A DNA stretch of 64,000 nt from Cryptomeria japonica (GCF_030272615.1 NC_081405.1:22238047-22302046), one strand, 5' to 3'. Positions 35,806 through 50,009 are shown, numbered from the stretch's first letter. Numbers and translations are program-made. The notes: generated by a model not told the origin, from the letters alone.

Positions 35806-36581
35806 TGTATATGGTGAAAAATGGATACAACAATGTTGAAAGACTAAATAGATTCAACCACAAAACCCTAGCCTAACAACAACAAAAATCCACCATAACA
35901 TATGAAGATTACCTAAGACAATGCAAATCAAATGAAATCACAAATATTATACCATCACATGTCCAATAGGGTTTGTATCTCCATTCTTCCTATCTCCATT
36001 GATCTTGCTTGATATATTTGCTCTCAGATTTTATGTGCACAAGAGCTCAACAAAGAACGGAATGTGGTTGCAAGTAGGATCGTAATGTAGTCAATTGCAT
36101 AAAAATGATTAGAATGCATAGAACGATTAGGGTTTGATAATGAAGGAAGCATCTCCTTATATAGAAGACACTATATGAAATGGAGGGATAAGATTGAGAG
36201 GTGTAAAAGGAGGTCGGCTATAATTAGAGGGTAGGTAAAAGAAATAATAAAATAATGAAAGGGGTAGGTAGTGTATGAATTAAGAGATGAATGACATGTG
36301 TCATAGGTAGAAAAGGTTAATGAATTATTTAAATAAATAAAGATTTATTTAATTAATAGAAGAAGTGGGATTAATTAAATAAATAAGATATTTATTTAAT
36401 TTAGGAAAAGGATAATTTAAATAAATAAATGTATTTATTTAAATGAGAAATAAGGCTAGAAGAGGATAAATGAATTAATTAAATAAATAAAGATTTATTT
36501 AATTAATAGATGAATTAGGCTTAGATAATTAAATAAATAAAATATTTATTTAATTAGACATGACAATTTTAGGTGTCTACA
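35806..36581 (-). repeat. E8 5' LTR
   Basis: 776-bp partner of 25808-26554, with the same TGTATATGG and GTGTCTACA plus-strand ends. TATA-like TTATATAGAA occurs near 36155 in the plus reading. Confidence 0.92.
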
Positions 36582-37660
36582 AATAGAAACTACCAAAGTT
36601 CAACAGCGATGAGAAGGAAGATCCTATCCACCATTGCCGCACGTGCGAAACCATATGGTCAGCGAACGGTTTTACCCACCAAGACGAATGGGTAACACAA
36701 TTTCCAGCAACCTTAAGGGGAGTGGCCATAGACTTGTACTCAGATATGGATAAGGCCAAAGTCGGCACATGGCCCGATCTAAAGAAGGAGTTCGGGATAG
36801 AGTTTCGCCTCATCAGAGATGACAATGAAATAGTAGCCAAAATCTATGGCACAAAGCAGACCAAGAACAAGACTGCTTGAGCCTATAGTCGGCAACTCAA
36901 GGAACTATTGGGGAAAATGGAGAGTCAACCAACAGATGGGTTGAAAAAGAGATGGCTCATGGAGGGACTGAAACACTCCCTCCGAAAGAAGATGAAAATT
37001 GTTCCACCAACCTTGTACGAAGATGCATATAATAGAGCGATGGATCTCGAGAGTGAGACCAAGACATCCAAGAAAAAAAAGAAGGATAGCTCGTCCGAGG
37101 ATGATAACTCTTCCGAGGGAAGCAGCAGTGATGACGAGGTGGGAAAAAAGGTGCAAGTGCTCTAGAAAGACATGGAGCAAATGAGGAGAGAATTTAAAAC
37201 AATGAGAATCACAGGTTGGACAGAAGGCGATGTATGGTGCATGGAGTGCAAAGAGGAAGGACATACAAAGGGTACTTGCCCAAAGAAGGCCTTTTGTGAG
37301 ATTTGCTAAGTGATGGGACACTCCATTAAGGAGTGCCCATGCAACATGAAGACCTGAAGTACGCAAATGAACCAAGTGTTGTTCATTGAGCATGCCACAA
37401 CATCCGTGCCAATGGATATGACCTAGCAAACCATGACATCATCTGGAGGTTATTGGGACAACAGATGCGGTGATGGAAGGAATAACAACAATAACAATAA
37501 CAGAAGTTGTATCTAGTATGACGCCAAGGGCCAGCCAATGATCTAGTGTAGGGCCTACAATCAGTGGGGGCACTTTGCACATGATTGCACAAAGGAAGCA
37601 ACCCCTCAACACCTCTACCGATGGTGTGGACTAGGTGACCATGAGGACGCAAATTTCCCT
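36582..37660 (+). pseudogene. E7 gag, capsid and zinc-knuckle part
   Basis: Continues E7 gag after E8. The capsid begins K-L-P-K-F-N and shows D-E-W-V-T-Q-F-P, D-L-K-K-E-F and T-D-G-L-K-K-R-W-L-M, followed by an acidic/Ser linker (37060-37140). Knuckles follow: C-M-E-C-x4-G-H-x4-C near 37240-37280, C-E-I-C-x4-G-H-x4-C near 37292-37335, and C-R-A-Y-x4-G-H-x4-C near 37552-37590 with the second Cys lost. Stops at 36878, 37163, 37307, 37430 and 37543 interrupt it. Confidence 0.85.
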
Positions 37661-38059
37661 AAGCCAGGGGTTAATCTCCTCAATATTGAGAAGACTGGTG
37701 AGAAAGAAGTACTGGTAATCACACGCACTCAGATGAAAAAGGCCACTTATCCCAACCCCCGTACAGAGAAGGAGAGATTACGGGAGGCAAAAGCCAATAT
37801 TGAACATGAGATGATGGATGAAGGATAGAAAAATGAGGTGGCGAGTACATCATCCCATACGAAAGCTAAAAATAACATCATTGGGCAAGTACTATAGATG
37901 GAAGTACCTATAAGGGTAAAGGACCTTCTGGAAACAATGCCACAGTTGAGAACCACCATTTTTAGTTCTATACAAATCACTATGCAAGCACCTTTGCGTG
38001 TTGCACAGGTGGAAGTTCCGGTCAACCCCTCAGCTGACCCAATGTTGTTGGCCGTAAAT

Positions 38060-38870
38060 AGTGGTTGACATCCTGCTATAGTAGAGATGGGAATTCTCAG
38101 GGCTATCTTCAAAGACACCATCATGGATGGAGGTTCGGGGGTGAATGTACTACCAGAGGATACATGGAAGAAGTTGGGGAAGCCAACACTATGGCCACCC
38201 ACGTTCAACTTGGTAGGTGCAGACCAACATGACATCAAGCCACTCGACACCCTGATGGCCCAACTGGTCACCATCGGCATGCAACCCTTCATACTAGATT
38301 TTCTGGTAATCCCACTCAAGAAGAAGGGGTATGATGCCATCTTGGGCAGAGGGTGGCTAGTTATAGCAAAGGTGAACCACGACTGGAAAAAGAACACCCT
38401 TTCTATGGAGAAAGGGGGGCGAAAATATACCATTGATCTGAGGACCCAGGTTGTCGGCGAGGAACTGGCGTCATCTGACTTGGATTCAGAGGATTCAAAT
38501 AGATGGGAGTGGGACTCCTATGAAGGTAAAGATGATAGGGAACCAAACAAGGAAGGAATGCTAGAACTTGGTGGATGTTCAGAAGATGACACTTCCTTAT
38601 TGAATGGACTCTTCCACTGGAAAATGGAAGACTATGAAGTGTTTCATCCGGCTTGTCACATGCTACAAATCGAGGATGAGTCAGGTGAGAAGGAGGAGTT
38701 TCTGCCAGAATACACGGAGTATAAGGAGAGAGACACCAAAATAAATGATGTCTCAACATACGAATTTTTGAAAGATAGGCCAATGCGGTATGAAGACCCC
38801 AGTGTGAAGGAAGCAAACCTAGGAGACATTGCCAATCCCCAAAATATTTGGGTAGGTGATGATTGGAGCC
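38060..38870 (+). pseudogene. E7 protease and linker
   Basis: Retroviral-type aspartic protease inside the open frame 38087-39070. The active-site region is M-D-G-G-S-G-V-N-V-L-P near 38124 (D-G-G), the flap region L-V-G-A-D near 38210 and the second signature A-I-L-G-R-G-W-L near 38335. An acidic linker (38450-38860) joins it to RT. The mature enzyme would cut the polyprotein; boundaries are approximate. Confidence 0.82.
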
Positions 38871-39889
38871 CAATACTGAAGATGATAGCATTCAAAATCT
38901 TCATGGAATACAAGGATGTATTCGCTTGGTCCTACAAGGATCTGAAGGGGGTTCCACTAGAAATGTGTGTCCACTGGATACCATTGGTCCTAGGAGCTCA
39001 ACTGGTATGGAAGAGGCTGTACCAAATGAATAAAAACTATGTTGCCAAGGTGAACGAGGAGATCGAATAGATGCTAGAGGTCGACATCATATTTCAAGTG
39101 GTGACAAGTGAGTGGGTCTTGCCGATTGTGATTTCACTAAAGAAGGAGGCCAATGAGATCCACATTTGCATGGATTTTTGGTGCCTCAACACAGTCACCA
39201 TCAAGGACCCATTTCCCATACCCTTCACATACAGTATCCTGGAGGAGGTGGCTGGCCATGAAATGTACTCATTTCTCGATGACTTGTTAGGGTACAACTA
39301 GATTTTGATAGCTGAGGAGGAAAAGCTAAAGACCACCTTTGTGGTGGAAGATGGAGTCTATGCATACAACCAGATGCCTTTCGGGTTATGCAATGTTCCC
39401 GCAACCTTCCAAAGGATAGTTCTTCACATCTTTGATAAGATGTCGGTGGGAATTTTCAAAGCCTTTTTGGATGACTGGTCGATTTTCAGTAGCGAAGACA
39501 CTCACTTGATGGCACTGAGAGAGTGCATGGAGTGGTGCCGAAGGGCCAGGATCACCTTAATTCCATGGAAATGTCAATTTATGGTACCACAGGGGAAGTT
39601 GCTGGGCCATATCATTTGTAAAGCCAGACTAAAAACTGACCTAGATAAGGTACAAGTAATTGTGGAAATGGAGTCGCCCACTGATGTGACAAGAGTCAAG
39701 TCCTTTTTGGGACACATTAGATGCTACCAGAAGTTCATCAAGAACTTTACCCAACTTTCATTTCCACTCGACAAACTAACTCAGAAGGGCGAACCATACA
39801 TGTGGGAATTGGCACAAAGGGAAGCATTCCAGGAACTCAAGACAAGACTGGTGGCAGCACCCATTCTGGCCAACCCAAACTGGGACTGA
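38871..39889 (+). pseudogene. E7 reverse transcriptase
   Basis: Gypsy RT. V-F-A-W-S-Y-K-D-L-K-G-V-P near 38920 begins the domain; I-C-M-D-F-W-C-L-N near 39163 corresponds to the D-Y-R-x-L-N block; D-P-F-P-I-P-F near 39208; Y-S-F-L-D-D near 39270; Q-M-P-F-G-L-C-N near 39371; catalytic F-L-D-D-W near 39464; then the thumb/connection with S-F-L-G-H-I-R-C-Y near 39698. Two stops (39068 and 39299) and a D-G-Y-S-to-D-D-L-L change near 39280 are damage. The frame from 39305 to 39889 is open. Confidence 0.9.
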
Positions 39890-40260
39890 GAATTCCACGT
39901 ACACATGGATGCCTCGAACTATGCCATTGGTGCTACACTAGTGTAGGAAGAGGCACACGGGTTGGATCACCCCATCCATTTTGCGAGTAGGTTGATGTCG
40001 AAAGCCGAGAGGAACTATAGTACCACTAAGAGGGAGGCCCTCGGGATGGCCTATGCCATACAAAAATTTTCACACTACCTACTAGCAACACCCTTCACCT
40101 TCTATATGGACCATCAGGCCTTGATGTACCTGGTAAACAAACCCATCATCCAAGGAAGGATAAGTAGATGGCTCCTGCTACTTCAGGAGTTTATGTTCAC
40201 AATAATTGTATGACCAAGCAAAATCCATGTCATTGTTGACCAGTTGTCCCAGATCAGGTC
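39890..40260 (+). pseudogene. E7 RNase H
   Basis: F-H-V-H-M-D-A-S near 39894 supplies the first catalytic Asp; I-G-A-T-L-V, then F-A-S-R and N-Y-S-T-T-K-R-E-A-L near 40012 with the catalytic Glu; Y-M-D-H-Q-A-L near 40102 carries the next Asp. Stops at 39887, 39944 and 40212 interrupt the frame. Confidence 0.85.
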
Positions 40261-40442
40261 CGGAGAGCTGCTAGAAGGGGTAAATGATGACTTCCCAGAT
40301 GGCCACCTATTCAAGCTCGCAGTACTACCACCATGGTATACTACCATTGGGGAATACCTCTCCACCGCCGTATTTCCCCAAGGCATGCCACTGGGAGAAT
40401 GATGAAAACTTGTGTTGAGAAGCTATACGTTCTAACTGATTA

Positions 40443-41566
40443 ATGGTTTACTATATAAGATGGGGCTTGATGAGGTGTTACATCGGTGTGATGGAGGAAG
40501 AGGTGCCAAGCATCATGAGGGAAGCACACAAGGGGCCCATGGGAGGCCATATGGGACTGGACACTATGGCAAGGAAGGTATTACTAGCATGCCTATGGTG
40601 GCCCACATTGTATAATGATGCGAGAGAATGGGTAGTAGGTTGCGATACTTGCTAGAGAGTGGGGAGGCTGCTAAAAAGGGATTTCATGCCCCTCAACCCT
40701 TCACATGCTCAAGAACTATTCGAGCAATGGGGGCTGGATTTTATCAGGCCACTCAAGGTGAGCTGCACTAGGAGGTGTCGCTACATTGTGGTAGCCACAT
40801 AATATTTAACCAAGTGGGTTGAAGTGTGGGCCCTACTTGACAACTCGATCATAAGTACAACAAGATTTATCTATGAGAAAATTATTACACGGTATGGGAT
40901 CCCTATGCAGTTGACAAGCGAAAAGGGTGGACATTTTGTGAACCACGTTATTAAACTCCTTACTACAGAATTCAAGATTTTCCATTCACTGTCTAGCCCC
41001 TATTACCCGCGAGCCAATGGGCAGGCCGAGGCTACCAACAAGATTCTCGTGGGCACGATTTACAAGTCATGCGGTGTCGAGGGAGAAGACTGGGAAGAAA
41101 AATTGCCTTCGGTCTTGTGGGCCTACCATACAGCCTACAAGGTGATCACCAGCTAGACTCCGTTCCAACTCATGTACAGATAGAAAGCTATGGTGCCAGT
41201 AGAGTTCATGGTGCCAAGTCTTCGCATTGTAGTGGAGAACAGACTTGGGGATATGGAGATCCTGAGGGAGAGACTATATTCCTTAAGCAAGCTGGACGAA
41301 AAAAGAATGATGGCACAATGGGCTACAGAGGCATCCCAACAAAGAAGAAAGGTCTAGCACGACAAGCATCTTTGGCGAATGAAGTTTACTCCAGGGCAAT
41401 TAGTGTTGAAATTCAATGGGAGGAATGAAATCAAACCAAGAAAATTTAAAGTGCGATGGCTAGGCCCCTTCAAGGTACGCGAGGTCAATGCCAATGGGGC
41501 GATTAAGTTGTGGAAGATTGATAGGATGGAGATACCAGACATCATCAATGGGTCAAAATTAAAATA
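40443..41566 (+). pseudogene. E7 integrase
   Basis: DDE integrase. The H2C2 zinc region is H-K-G-P-M-G-G-H (near 40528) with C-D-T-C near 40644. The catalytic core starts W-G-L-D-F-I-R-P near 40731, with L-T-K-W-V-E near 40808. The second catalytic block reads T-S-E-K-G-G-H-F near 40913, where functional copies have T-S-D, so the second Asp is Glu. The third block is Y-Y-P-R-A-N-G-Q-A-E near 41003. The C-terminal module L-G-P-F-K-V-R-E-V near 41461 ends at 41566. Stops at 40654, 40801 and 41154 are further damage. Confidence 0.88.
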
Positions 41567-41681
41567 GTACCACAAACAACGATGGGTGACTGATCCTAGA
41601 CCCTCTAGAAGAAATAACAATTTTAAAAAAAAAAACCATACGACAATTGTTCATACGACCAAAAAAAAACAAAAAGGAAGA

Positions 41682-41826
41682 CACCATACGGTGGCACTCA
41701 CCATACAGTGGGGGCCATGCCAGTGGCACCACAGGACCACCGTGCAGTGGCACCGCATGCCATCTTGCGGTGGCACCGCAGGTCACCGTGCGGTGGCATC
41801 GTGTGTCCACCATACGGTGGCACCGT
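41682..41826 (+). repeat. GC-rich cluster of short palindromes in E7
   Basis: Just after the integrase, CACC-(RTRC)-GGTG-type units recur: CACCATACGGTGGCAC at 41682, related units near 41700, 41738, 41777 and CACCATACGGTGGCACCG near 41809. Arms are CACC/GGTG or CACCG/CGGTG. Style and base composition recall the E5 cluster at 13509-13825. Confidence 0.85.
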
Positions 41827-42123
41827 CTCCACCACTATTAAAACACCACAACGCTAAAGGATAAAAAACATAGGCCAAAGGAAAGAAAAATTAAAACGCA
41901 GGCCCAACTAGAGGTAAGAAGGAAAAAAAAATATCATGGAGGAAGGTGAGCCCACTCGTACTACCGACAAGGGCAGAAAGTGGCAACTGGCAGTTGGAAG
42001 GAGAAAGTGGCAGGCTGGCAGTTAAAGCTATAAAAGAAGATTAAGGGAATTAATCTGAGACCAATGGACACAAATAGGAACAAGGTAGATTGATGAAAAT
42101 GGTTACAACTGTTAGAAGACAAG
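41827..42123. other. E7 spacer between palindromes and third ORF
   Basis: Purine-rich, with AAAAAAAAT and GGCAACTGGCAG/GGCAGGCTGGCAG short repeats. No gene seen. Confidence 0.45.
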
Positions 42124-44550
42124 TTGGAGGGAGGGCGAAAAGCTTCAGAATTGAGTGCAGACATAGGCAAACGAGTTTTGCCATCTGGTGTGCGTATTGC
42201 AGGCAGCCTCGAGATGAGCAGCAATCAGAAGAGCAAGAAGCATTGTCCAAAACCCTTGGCGACAAAGGACAAGGATGAGGTAACAACAGATAATATTGTG
42301 TTCAAAGGTTTGAATGGAATAGACTGTAGGAACTACTGGGCGAAGACACCTCATGATGACCCGATAAAGAAAAACCTTCTCTAGGCACAAGTACACTGGG
42401 CCGTCCAGATGCTAGTTTTCTATATAAAGGACTTTGAGGTGGTTTTGAGTGCCATGATTGGCAGCTATGACAGACACCACCACCAGTCTGTATTTGATTA
42501 TCAACACAAGTGGATAACTATTTCATTCACAACAGGCGAGTTCAACAAGGTGTTTGGCATACTGGGGTTGAAAGGGAAAAAAATAGACACTTCACAAAAA
42601 ATATCTCTAGAAAACCATGCCACATTATTGCAGTTGATGTTGCACGATAACCTCACCTAGGGAGAAAAAGATAGCCTCAAAAGTGCAGGCAAGAGTCAGG
42701 GGTAAAGAAAACATTTTTAGCCAAGGGATTATGGCGATGCCTCTTGTCTGTGGTGAAGAGTTGCCTCACAGGTGCCAACCACGCATCTGACATAGCTATC
42801 GCACATATAGTGTTGATGAATGGGTTGGACAATGGGGTGGTGTATGATTGGGCATCACTATTGGCGGATAGGATGGATGAGTTCATGATGTTGCAATACA
42901 AGAAATTTTACATGCCGCATCACACCATTGGGTTATTCCTCGATGTAGTCTGCACACAGATCAGCCCAAGCTCACAGCCATTGGAGCTGCAAGGGCCTGT
43001 TGCACTAGACTAGTCACCCATATTCTATTGGTCGCACTTGGACATCTTGGCACATGGCATAGAAGCACATCTAGGCACAAAAAGAAAGAAGGCTGCCATG
43101 TTAGACACAGAGTCTAACATAGAAGAATTTGATGCAAAGGAGGATGCAGATAGCAGCAAGGAGGAATTTGCAGACACCTCCCAGGTGAGCAAAGGGAGCT
43201 TCCGGTTGGCAAGAAGAAGAGGTGACCATTTGCTTGGAGAGGAGGTAGTGGAATCAATGGGTACAGAAGGGTTTGTTTTAGCATCACAGGTTCAGGTCCA
43301 CTTTACACTAGCATGCTTACCAGAGACTTGTCAGTTGGCGGTGTCGTGGTCATTCGAGACAGTGAGCATAGTCACCACGGTGCCAGTTCCTAGCTTTGGG
43401 CAGTCTCCGATGATGATAGCAATGACACCACCATGGGTCGAGACCATAGCAAGGACTGACTTTGGGGTGGCCTCACTTCAGCAAGATGGGTCAGGTACCT
43501 TGGCGGGTGCAGAGGCTTCCATGGAGCAGGATGTGCACGATGTGCCAGATGTGCCAGGTTTGCCAAGCTATATGCAAGAGGAAATGATGGAAGTAGATGC
43601 TCTCCATGATGAGCTCAGTGCGTGGCTAAGCTGTTACCAGCTCACGTCTATGGCACTAGTGGGAGAGGCCACTCTATCTCTAGGAAGGGCCATGCATCCC
43701 TTGAATATTATTGATCTCAAGGAGGGGATCTCTCCAAGTAGTAGGGCACTTCAGAGGGCTACATCACCCCCTGCGGTTGTAGTAACTAGTCCTTATAGAG
43801 AGGAGGGGGTTCCTGTGGGAGTACAATAGGGTACAAGAGAGTTGGAGCAGTTCATTGCCGAGATGACTCTGAGAGCACAACGACTTGTGTCATCTGCCAC
43901 AATCCAGACAAATGCCGCCATGGTTGAGCAGATGGGGGGATTGTTGACCTTTGTGCTCATCGGATGCAAAGAGGAGTTTGAGAGATGTTTTGAGTGTGCT
44001 GGGTGGCCTGAGATGGAGAACCAAGTGATGTTGGTGGCTTAGAGCCTCACTGAGGGGGTTGGCAAGACCCGGATGCAGTCAATGTTGAGAGAGGTGGAGC
44101 AGGTATTCCATGAAGGTTATCTTGAGCTTCAAAGGACACAATAGATGACAATGATAGTTGAGGCTTTGTGCATATCAGTAGTGACAGCTTGAGAGGAACT
44201 GACTACCAGGTTTTGGGAGTTGGAGGCTATCATGGCATAGACTCAGACAACAATGCACTCTTTAGTAGCATAGAAGTCTACCTTGCTGATACAACTGGAA
44301 GAGGAAAGGGAATCCAGAGCGTAGTTGGAGACTCGATTGTTCAGTGCACTAGAGAATGTGGACAAGAAGGATAAGGAGGTGTTGGAGGTAGCCTATATGG
44401 TAAAGAGTGCCATGGAGTAGCAGATGGTGGTGGAATGGGACCTGAAGCAGAGGACGGAGAAAGTGTACAAACTACATGGGCAATTGGCATCCACCGCTAC
44501 ACCACCACCGATGCCTTCTTCCTTAGGGACGCCCTCTGCACCCCCTTAGC
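42124..44550 (+). pseudogene. E7 third ORF, env-like position, unknown function
   Basis: A further decayed coding region between integrase and 3' LTR. Open stretches are 42124-42384, 42409-42660, 42744-43013, 43038-43829 and 43842-44042. The N-terminal 300 residues show F-T-T-G-E-F-N-K-V-F-G near 42533, A-H-I-V-L-M-N-G-L near 42803 and F-Y-M-P-H-H-T-I-G-L-F near 42907. The middle is acidic and Ser-rich (43090-43180). The last third has repeated small segments and a coiled region (44080-44480). I see no signal peptide or strong membrane segment, so an envelope function is not supported despite the position. The N-terminal pattern recalls plant transposon-associated proteins, unconfirmed. Confidence 0.5.
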
Positions 44551-44620
44551 TTTTGATTTTGGGTTCTATAGTCACCATGTATTCTCCAATTTGTTGTAAG
44601 TTGCCTAGAAACAACTTTTG

Positions 44621-44634
44621 TTTTAGGGGGATGA
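44621..44634 (+). other. E7 polypurine tract
   Basis: TTTTAGGGGGATGA directly before the 3' LTR. Confidence 0.75.
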
Positions 44635-44901
44635 TGTTGGCAGCAATATTGTACATGAATAAAACTAGTTAATTAAGTTGTAATTGTCTTTGTTAGTCTA
44701 TAACTGAGGAATGGTATTTATGGTGTGACAATTGGCACTCACACCCCCTCGGTACCTTTATATACTTCTGAATGTAACTTGTGAGACATGATTATGAATG
44801 GAATAACATCTCTTATATTTTATCTGATATCTATAGCATTATTATTCTGCATTACGTGTTGTTTCTGTATGATTTAAGCTATTCACCCGAGAGGGTAAAC
44901 A
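44635..44901 (+). repeat. E7 3' LTR
   Basis: 267 bp, TGTTGGCAGC to GGGTAAACA, followed by TSD TCTTC. Contains TATA-like TTTATATACTT near 44756, also present in the 5' copy near 24551. Confidence 0.9.
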
Positions 44902-44906
44902 TCTTC

Positions 44907-47458
<2,552 letters not shown>

Positions 47459-47839
47459 TACAATTTCAAAAAAGATAGCTTGAAAACTGAAAAATACCTT
47501 AGAATCTTTGCCAGTGAAAAGCTCTTGAAAATTCGCTCTCAATGTACTGGAATTCACCTAGAAATGCTCAGGATCACTCTGAATCTCCTTCAACTTGCTC
47601 TAACTTGCTCTGAATGCTTGGTGGTGAAAAATGAATCACTTTTTCCTTTTAACCTATGGAACCCTAATTCCTCATTGACAAAAATGCTTTCCGCCATATC
47701 ATACCAGATCCAAGATCCATCAAATTTGCACCAATGAATCTTCAAACTAACTTCTCTAATGTCTGTAACATGCTTTCAGACCACTATTAGGAGTAATGCA
47801 AGATTTGTCATCAATTTACCTCCCCCTAAGGCTAATTCC

Positions 47840-49008
47840 TTAGTTACTAGATGAGTTTCCTTCCGGTGTAGGAACATTCTGCTCTGTCAGTTGATTAACC
47901 ATGGTATATGCTTCAGCCTATTGATCCTCAGACTTTATAATCCATTTCTTCTCATCCTCTTTCCAGATATCATCAACCTTTTGTTTTCCCTTCTCATTGG
48001 ATTTTTCATTTCCTGTTGGTAGGTTCTTGCTTCTGCAAAATTTAGCAATATGTCCTACTTTGTTGCATGCATAATAGGTGGCATTGTTCTTCTGAATTTC
48101 TTTATTGGAACCTTGTTCATTTCTTGACCTACATTGATTAGCCATATGTCCAAACATTCCACATGCATGACATTTTATATTCATTCTATAATCTGTTGTC
48201 CTATGACCATACTTTTTGCAATTGAAACACTGACCAGTACCTGAATCATTATTCTGATTGACTCTTATTTTGCATTGACTTGCCATATGACCAAATTTAT
48301 TGCAAACAAAGCATTTACCATTAAATTTATGTGCATTGGGTTGTCTGGTAGAATCTCCTAATTTGCAGTACCGAAGCTTTCTCCATGCTAAAATCCAAGA
48401 CCTCTAGTGTCTCCGGTATCCCTTTGATTCTTCAATAATTCATCAAGCTTTGCAAAACTAGCCTTGAACTTGTCTTTGTACTCATTTGCAACATCTGGAT
48501 CACTTCTTAGGACTGTCATCATTCTTTCCAACTCTTTCTCATTGTTTTGATATTGTACTAATTTAGTTCTCAATATATCATTCTCATGTGCCACCCTAAT
48601 GCATTCTTTAGACATGTCTTTCAAACATTTGGAAAGATTTTCTTCATTCTTCTTCTGGTCTTCAATCTCCTTAAACATCCTCGTGGTTAGGGCTTGCATT
48701 TCATTCTTCATGACACCATTTTCTTGACTCATCTTCTAACGTAGTTCCTTTAAAGCATTCTTCTCTTCATCATCCTGATTTTGTAATTGATCACAAAGTT
48801 CTTTCCTTTTGGCTTGTACAGATGAAAACCTCTCTTGCAGAGTAAGGATGAATTATTTTTGCAGATCTCAGCTCATCTTTAGTGGAATTCATCTCATCTT
48901 GCAACTTTATATTCTTCAATCTTTCAGAATCATAGTCTTCAAGTTCTACTTCAAGTTCTTTCCTCAAACTCATCTCCATGGATTCTGGATTCAAGATCTT
49001 CCTCAGGT
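47840..49008 (-). pseudogene. E6 ORF1, coiled-coil protein with four CCHC knuckles
   Basis: Same plan as E4 ORF1. The N-terminus (R-K-I-L-N-P-E-S-M-E-M) and K-E-L-E-V-E-L-E-D-Y-D begin a long charged coil (49008-48400) with a frameshift near 48850 and a stop near 48735. Four knuckles follow: C-x2-C-x4-G-H-M-A-S-Q-C near 48280-48310, C-F-N-C-x4-G-H with a Cys-to-Tyr end near 48190-48230, C-H-A-C-x4-G-H-x4-C near 48130-48170 and Y-A-C-x4-G-H-x4-C near 48030-48070 with the first Cys changed to Tyr. The end, P-E-G-N-S-S-S-N and stop at 47840, matches E4. Confidence 0.75.
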
Positions 49009-49033
49009 TGTTAGACTTATTCCGAAGCACCAA

Positions 49034-49045
49034 GCTCTGATACCA
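49034..49045 (-). other. E6 primer-binding site (initiator-Met tRNA)
   Basis: Minus-strand TGGTATCAGAGC, exact consensus, two bases inside the 5' LTR. Confidence 0.9.
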
Positions 49046-49047
49046 AT

Positions 49048-49978
49048 TGTTGGAATCCAAGAACACTGAGAGGGGGGGTGAATTAGTGTTCTACCAGTTA
49101 ATAAGAATTTAATTCCTTTAGATAATTTTCCAATCAACAATAGGCAAGCATATAAACAATATATAATGAAGAACAAAGCAACCACAAATATCAACACCAT
49201 AACAACACAAATTTATGCATGATAAACCTAAAAGAGGAAAAACCATGGTGGGATTTGTGACCCATGATATCTATCCACTGGCTAGTTGAATAAATATCAC
49301 ATAAAAAAGGGTCCTGCACATGCAGGAAGGCACACTACCTAGAGCGCATTTCTCATCACAAAGGAGCCTCACTAACTACAGATATAAAATATTGAATTAC
49401 AAATAAAATTTTGAACTCTGAGTGTCCATCTGATATGCTAGATGAGTTCCAGTTTAAGCACTGACTATACCAGTTAACACTGTCTCCTTCCTTACCGGTA
49501 ACCTGATTCGCTTTTTAATCTGCTTCATAAATAACCAAGACTGACTACAGATCATTAAATTTGTATTATGTCGATCAATATATTGCTCACATAATTGCAT
49601 AAATCCTATCACATCTATTTTCCAAAATGACCTAATTGAATTGACTTATATACCCTTACACACATGAACATGAATGCCTTATGTCGGCTTACAATCATAT
49701 TACAAAAGATAAATATATGTCGGCCCAAAATAAAATATAAACATTAATCTTTATGAATGTTGCTGCTTTCACCTTTGTCGAATCAATCTTCTATGTCGGC
49801 CTCCAAATACTGGTTCCTAGTTTGTTAGTTTCCCTTACTTTTCACAATGTCAATTTCCTTAAATGTCAGATGTCAATCCTAGAATACCGGTAAGTACCGG
49901 ATAAGTATCCAACCCAAAATGATGTGTGTTTCCATCAATGACAACACCATGAGCTCGAATGAGTGTCAATTGCCAACA
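49048..49978 (-). repeat. E6 5' LTR
   Basis: 931-bp partner of 22486-23415, followed by TSD GAAGG. Shared LTR module at about 49225-49380. Confidence 0.9.
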
Positions 49979-50009
49979 GAAGGTTCGACAGTGGGGCAAC
50001 TAACATAAT

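Larger units (their letters stand above)
25808..36581 (-). mobile_element. E8: young Gypsy derivative with Gag-protease and integrase tail only
   Basis: TSD AATAG at 25803-25807 and 36582-36586. LTRs (747 and 776 bp) differ by only about four substitutions and four indels by eye, so this is the youngest datable insertion, in keeping with its innermost position. In its own direction: 5' LTR, leader with three 303-bp repeats, gag, protease, linker, integrase C-terminal tail, long 3' region carrying a reverse-oriented PMD relic and a hairpin minisatellite, polypurine tract, 3' LTR. RT, RNase H and the integrase catalytic core are absent. Confidence 0.9.
24436..44901 (+). mobile_element. E7: Ty3/Gypsy (Tat/Athila-like) element with extra 3' ORF
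   Basis: TSD TCTTC at 24431-24435 and 44902-44906, LTRs of only about 260 bp, a primer site resembling tRNA-Asp, and Gypsy gene order: gag, protease, RT, RNase H, integrase, then a further ORF before the polypurine tract. E8 interrupts gag; without it the element is about 9.7 kb. Numerous stops make it a dead copy. Placement near Tat/Athila rests on the Gly-rich protease site, the Asp-like primer site and the extra 3' ORF; a tree of the RT would be needed to fix the lineage. Confidence 0.9.

Noticed and set aside
36577-38891. Long minus-strand open frames opposite E7 gag and protease (for example 36905-37429, 37747-38433)
   Set aside because: Shadows of the plus-strand coding region; compositions rich in H, L, S and C without known motifs.
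42124-44550. Calling the E7 third ORF an envelope protein
   Set aside because: Position fits but no signal peptide, cleavage site or membrane segment is visible.
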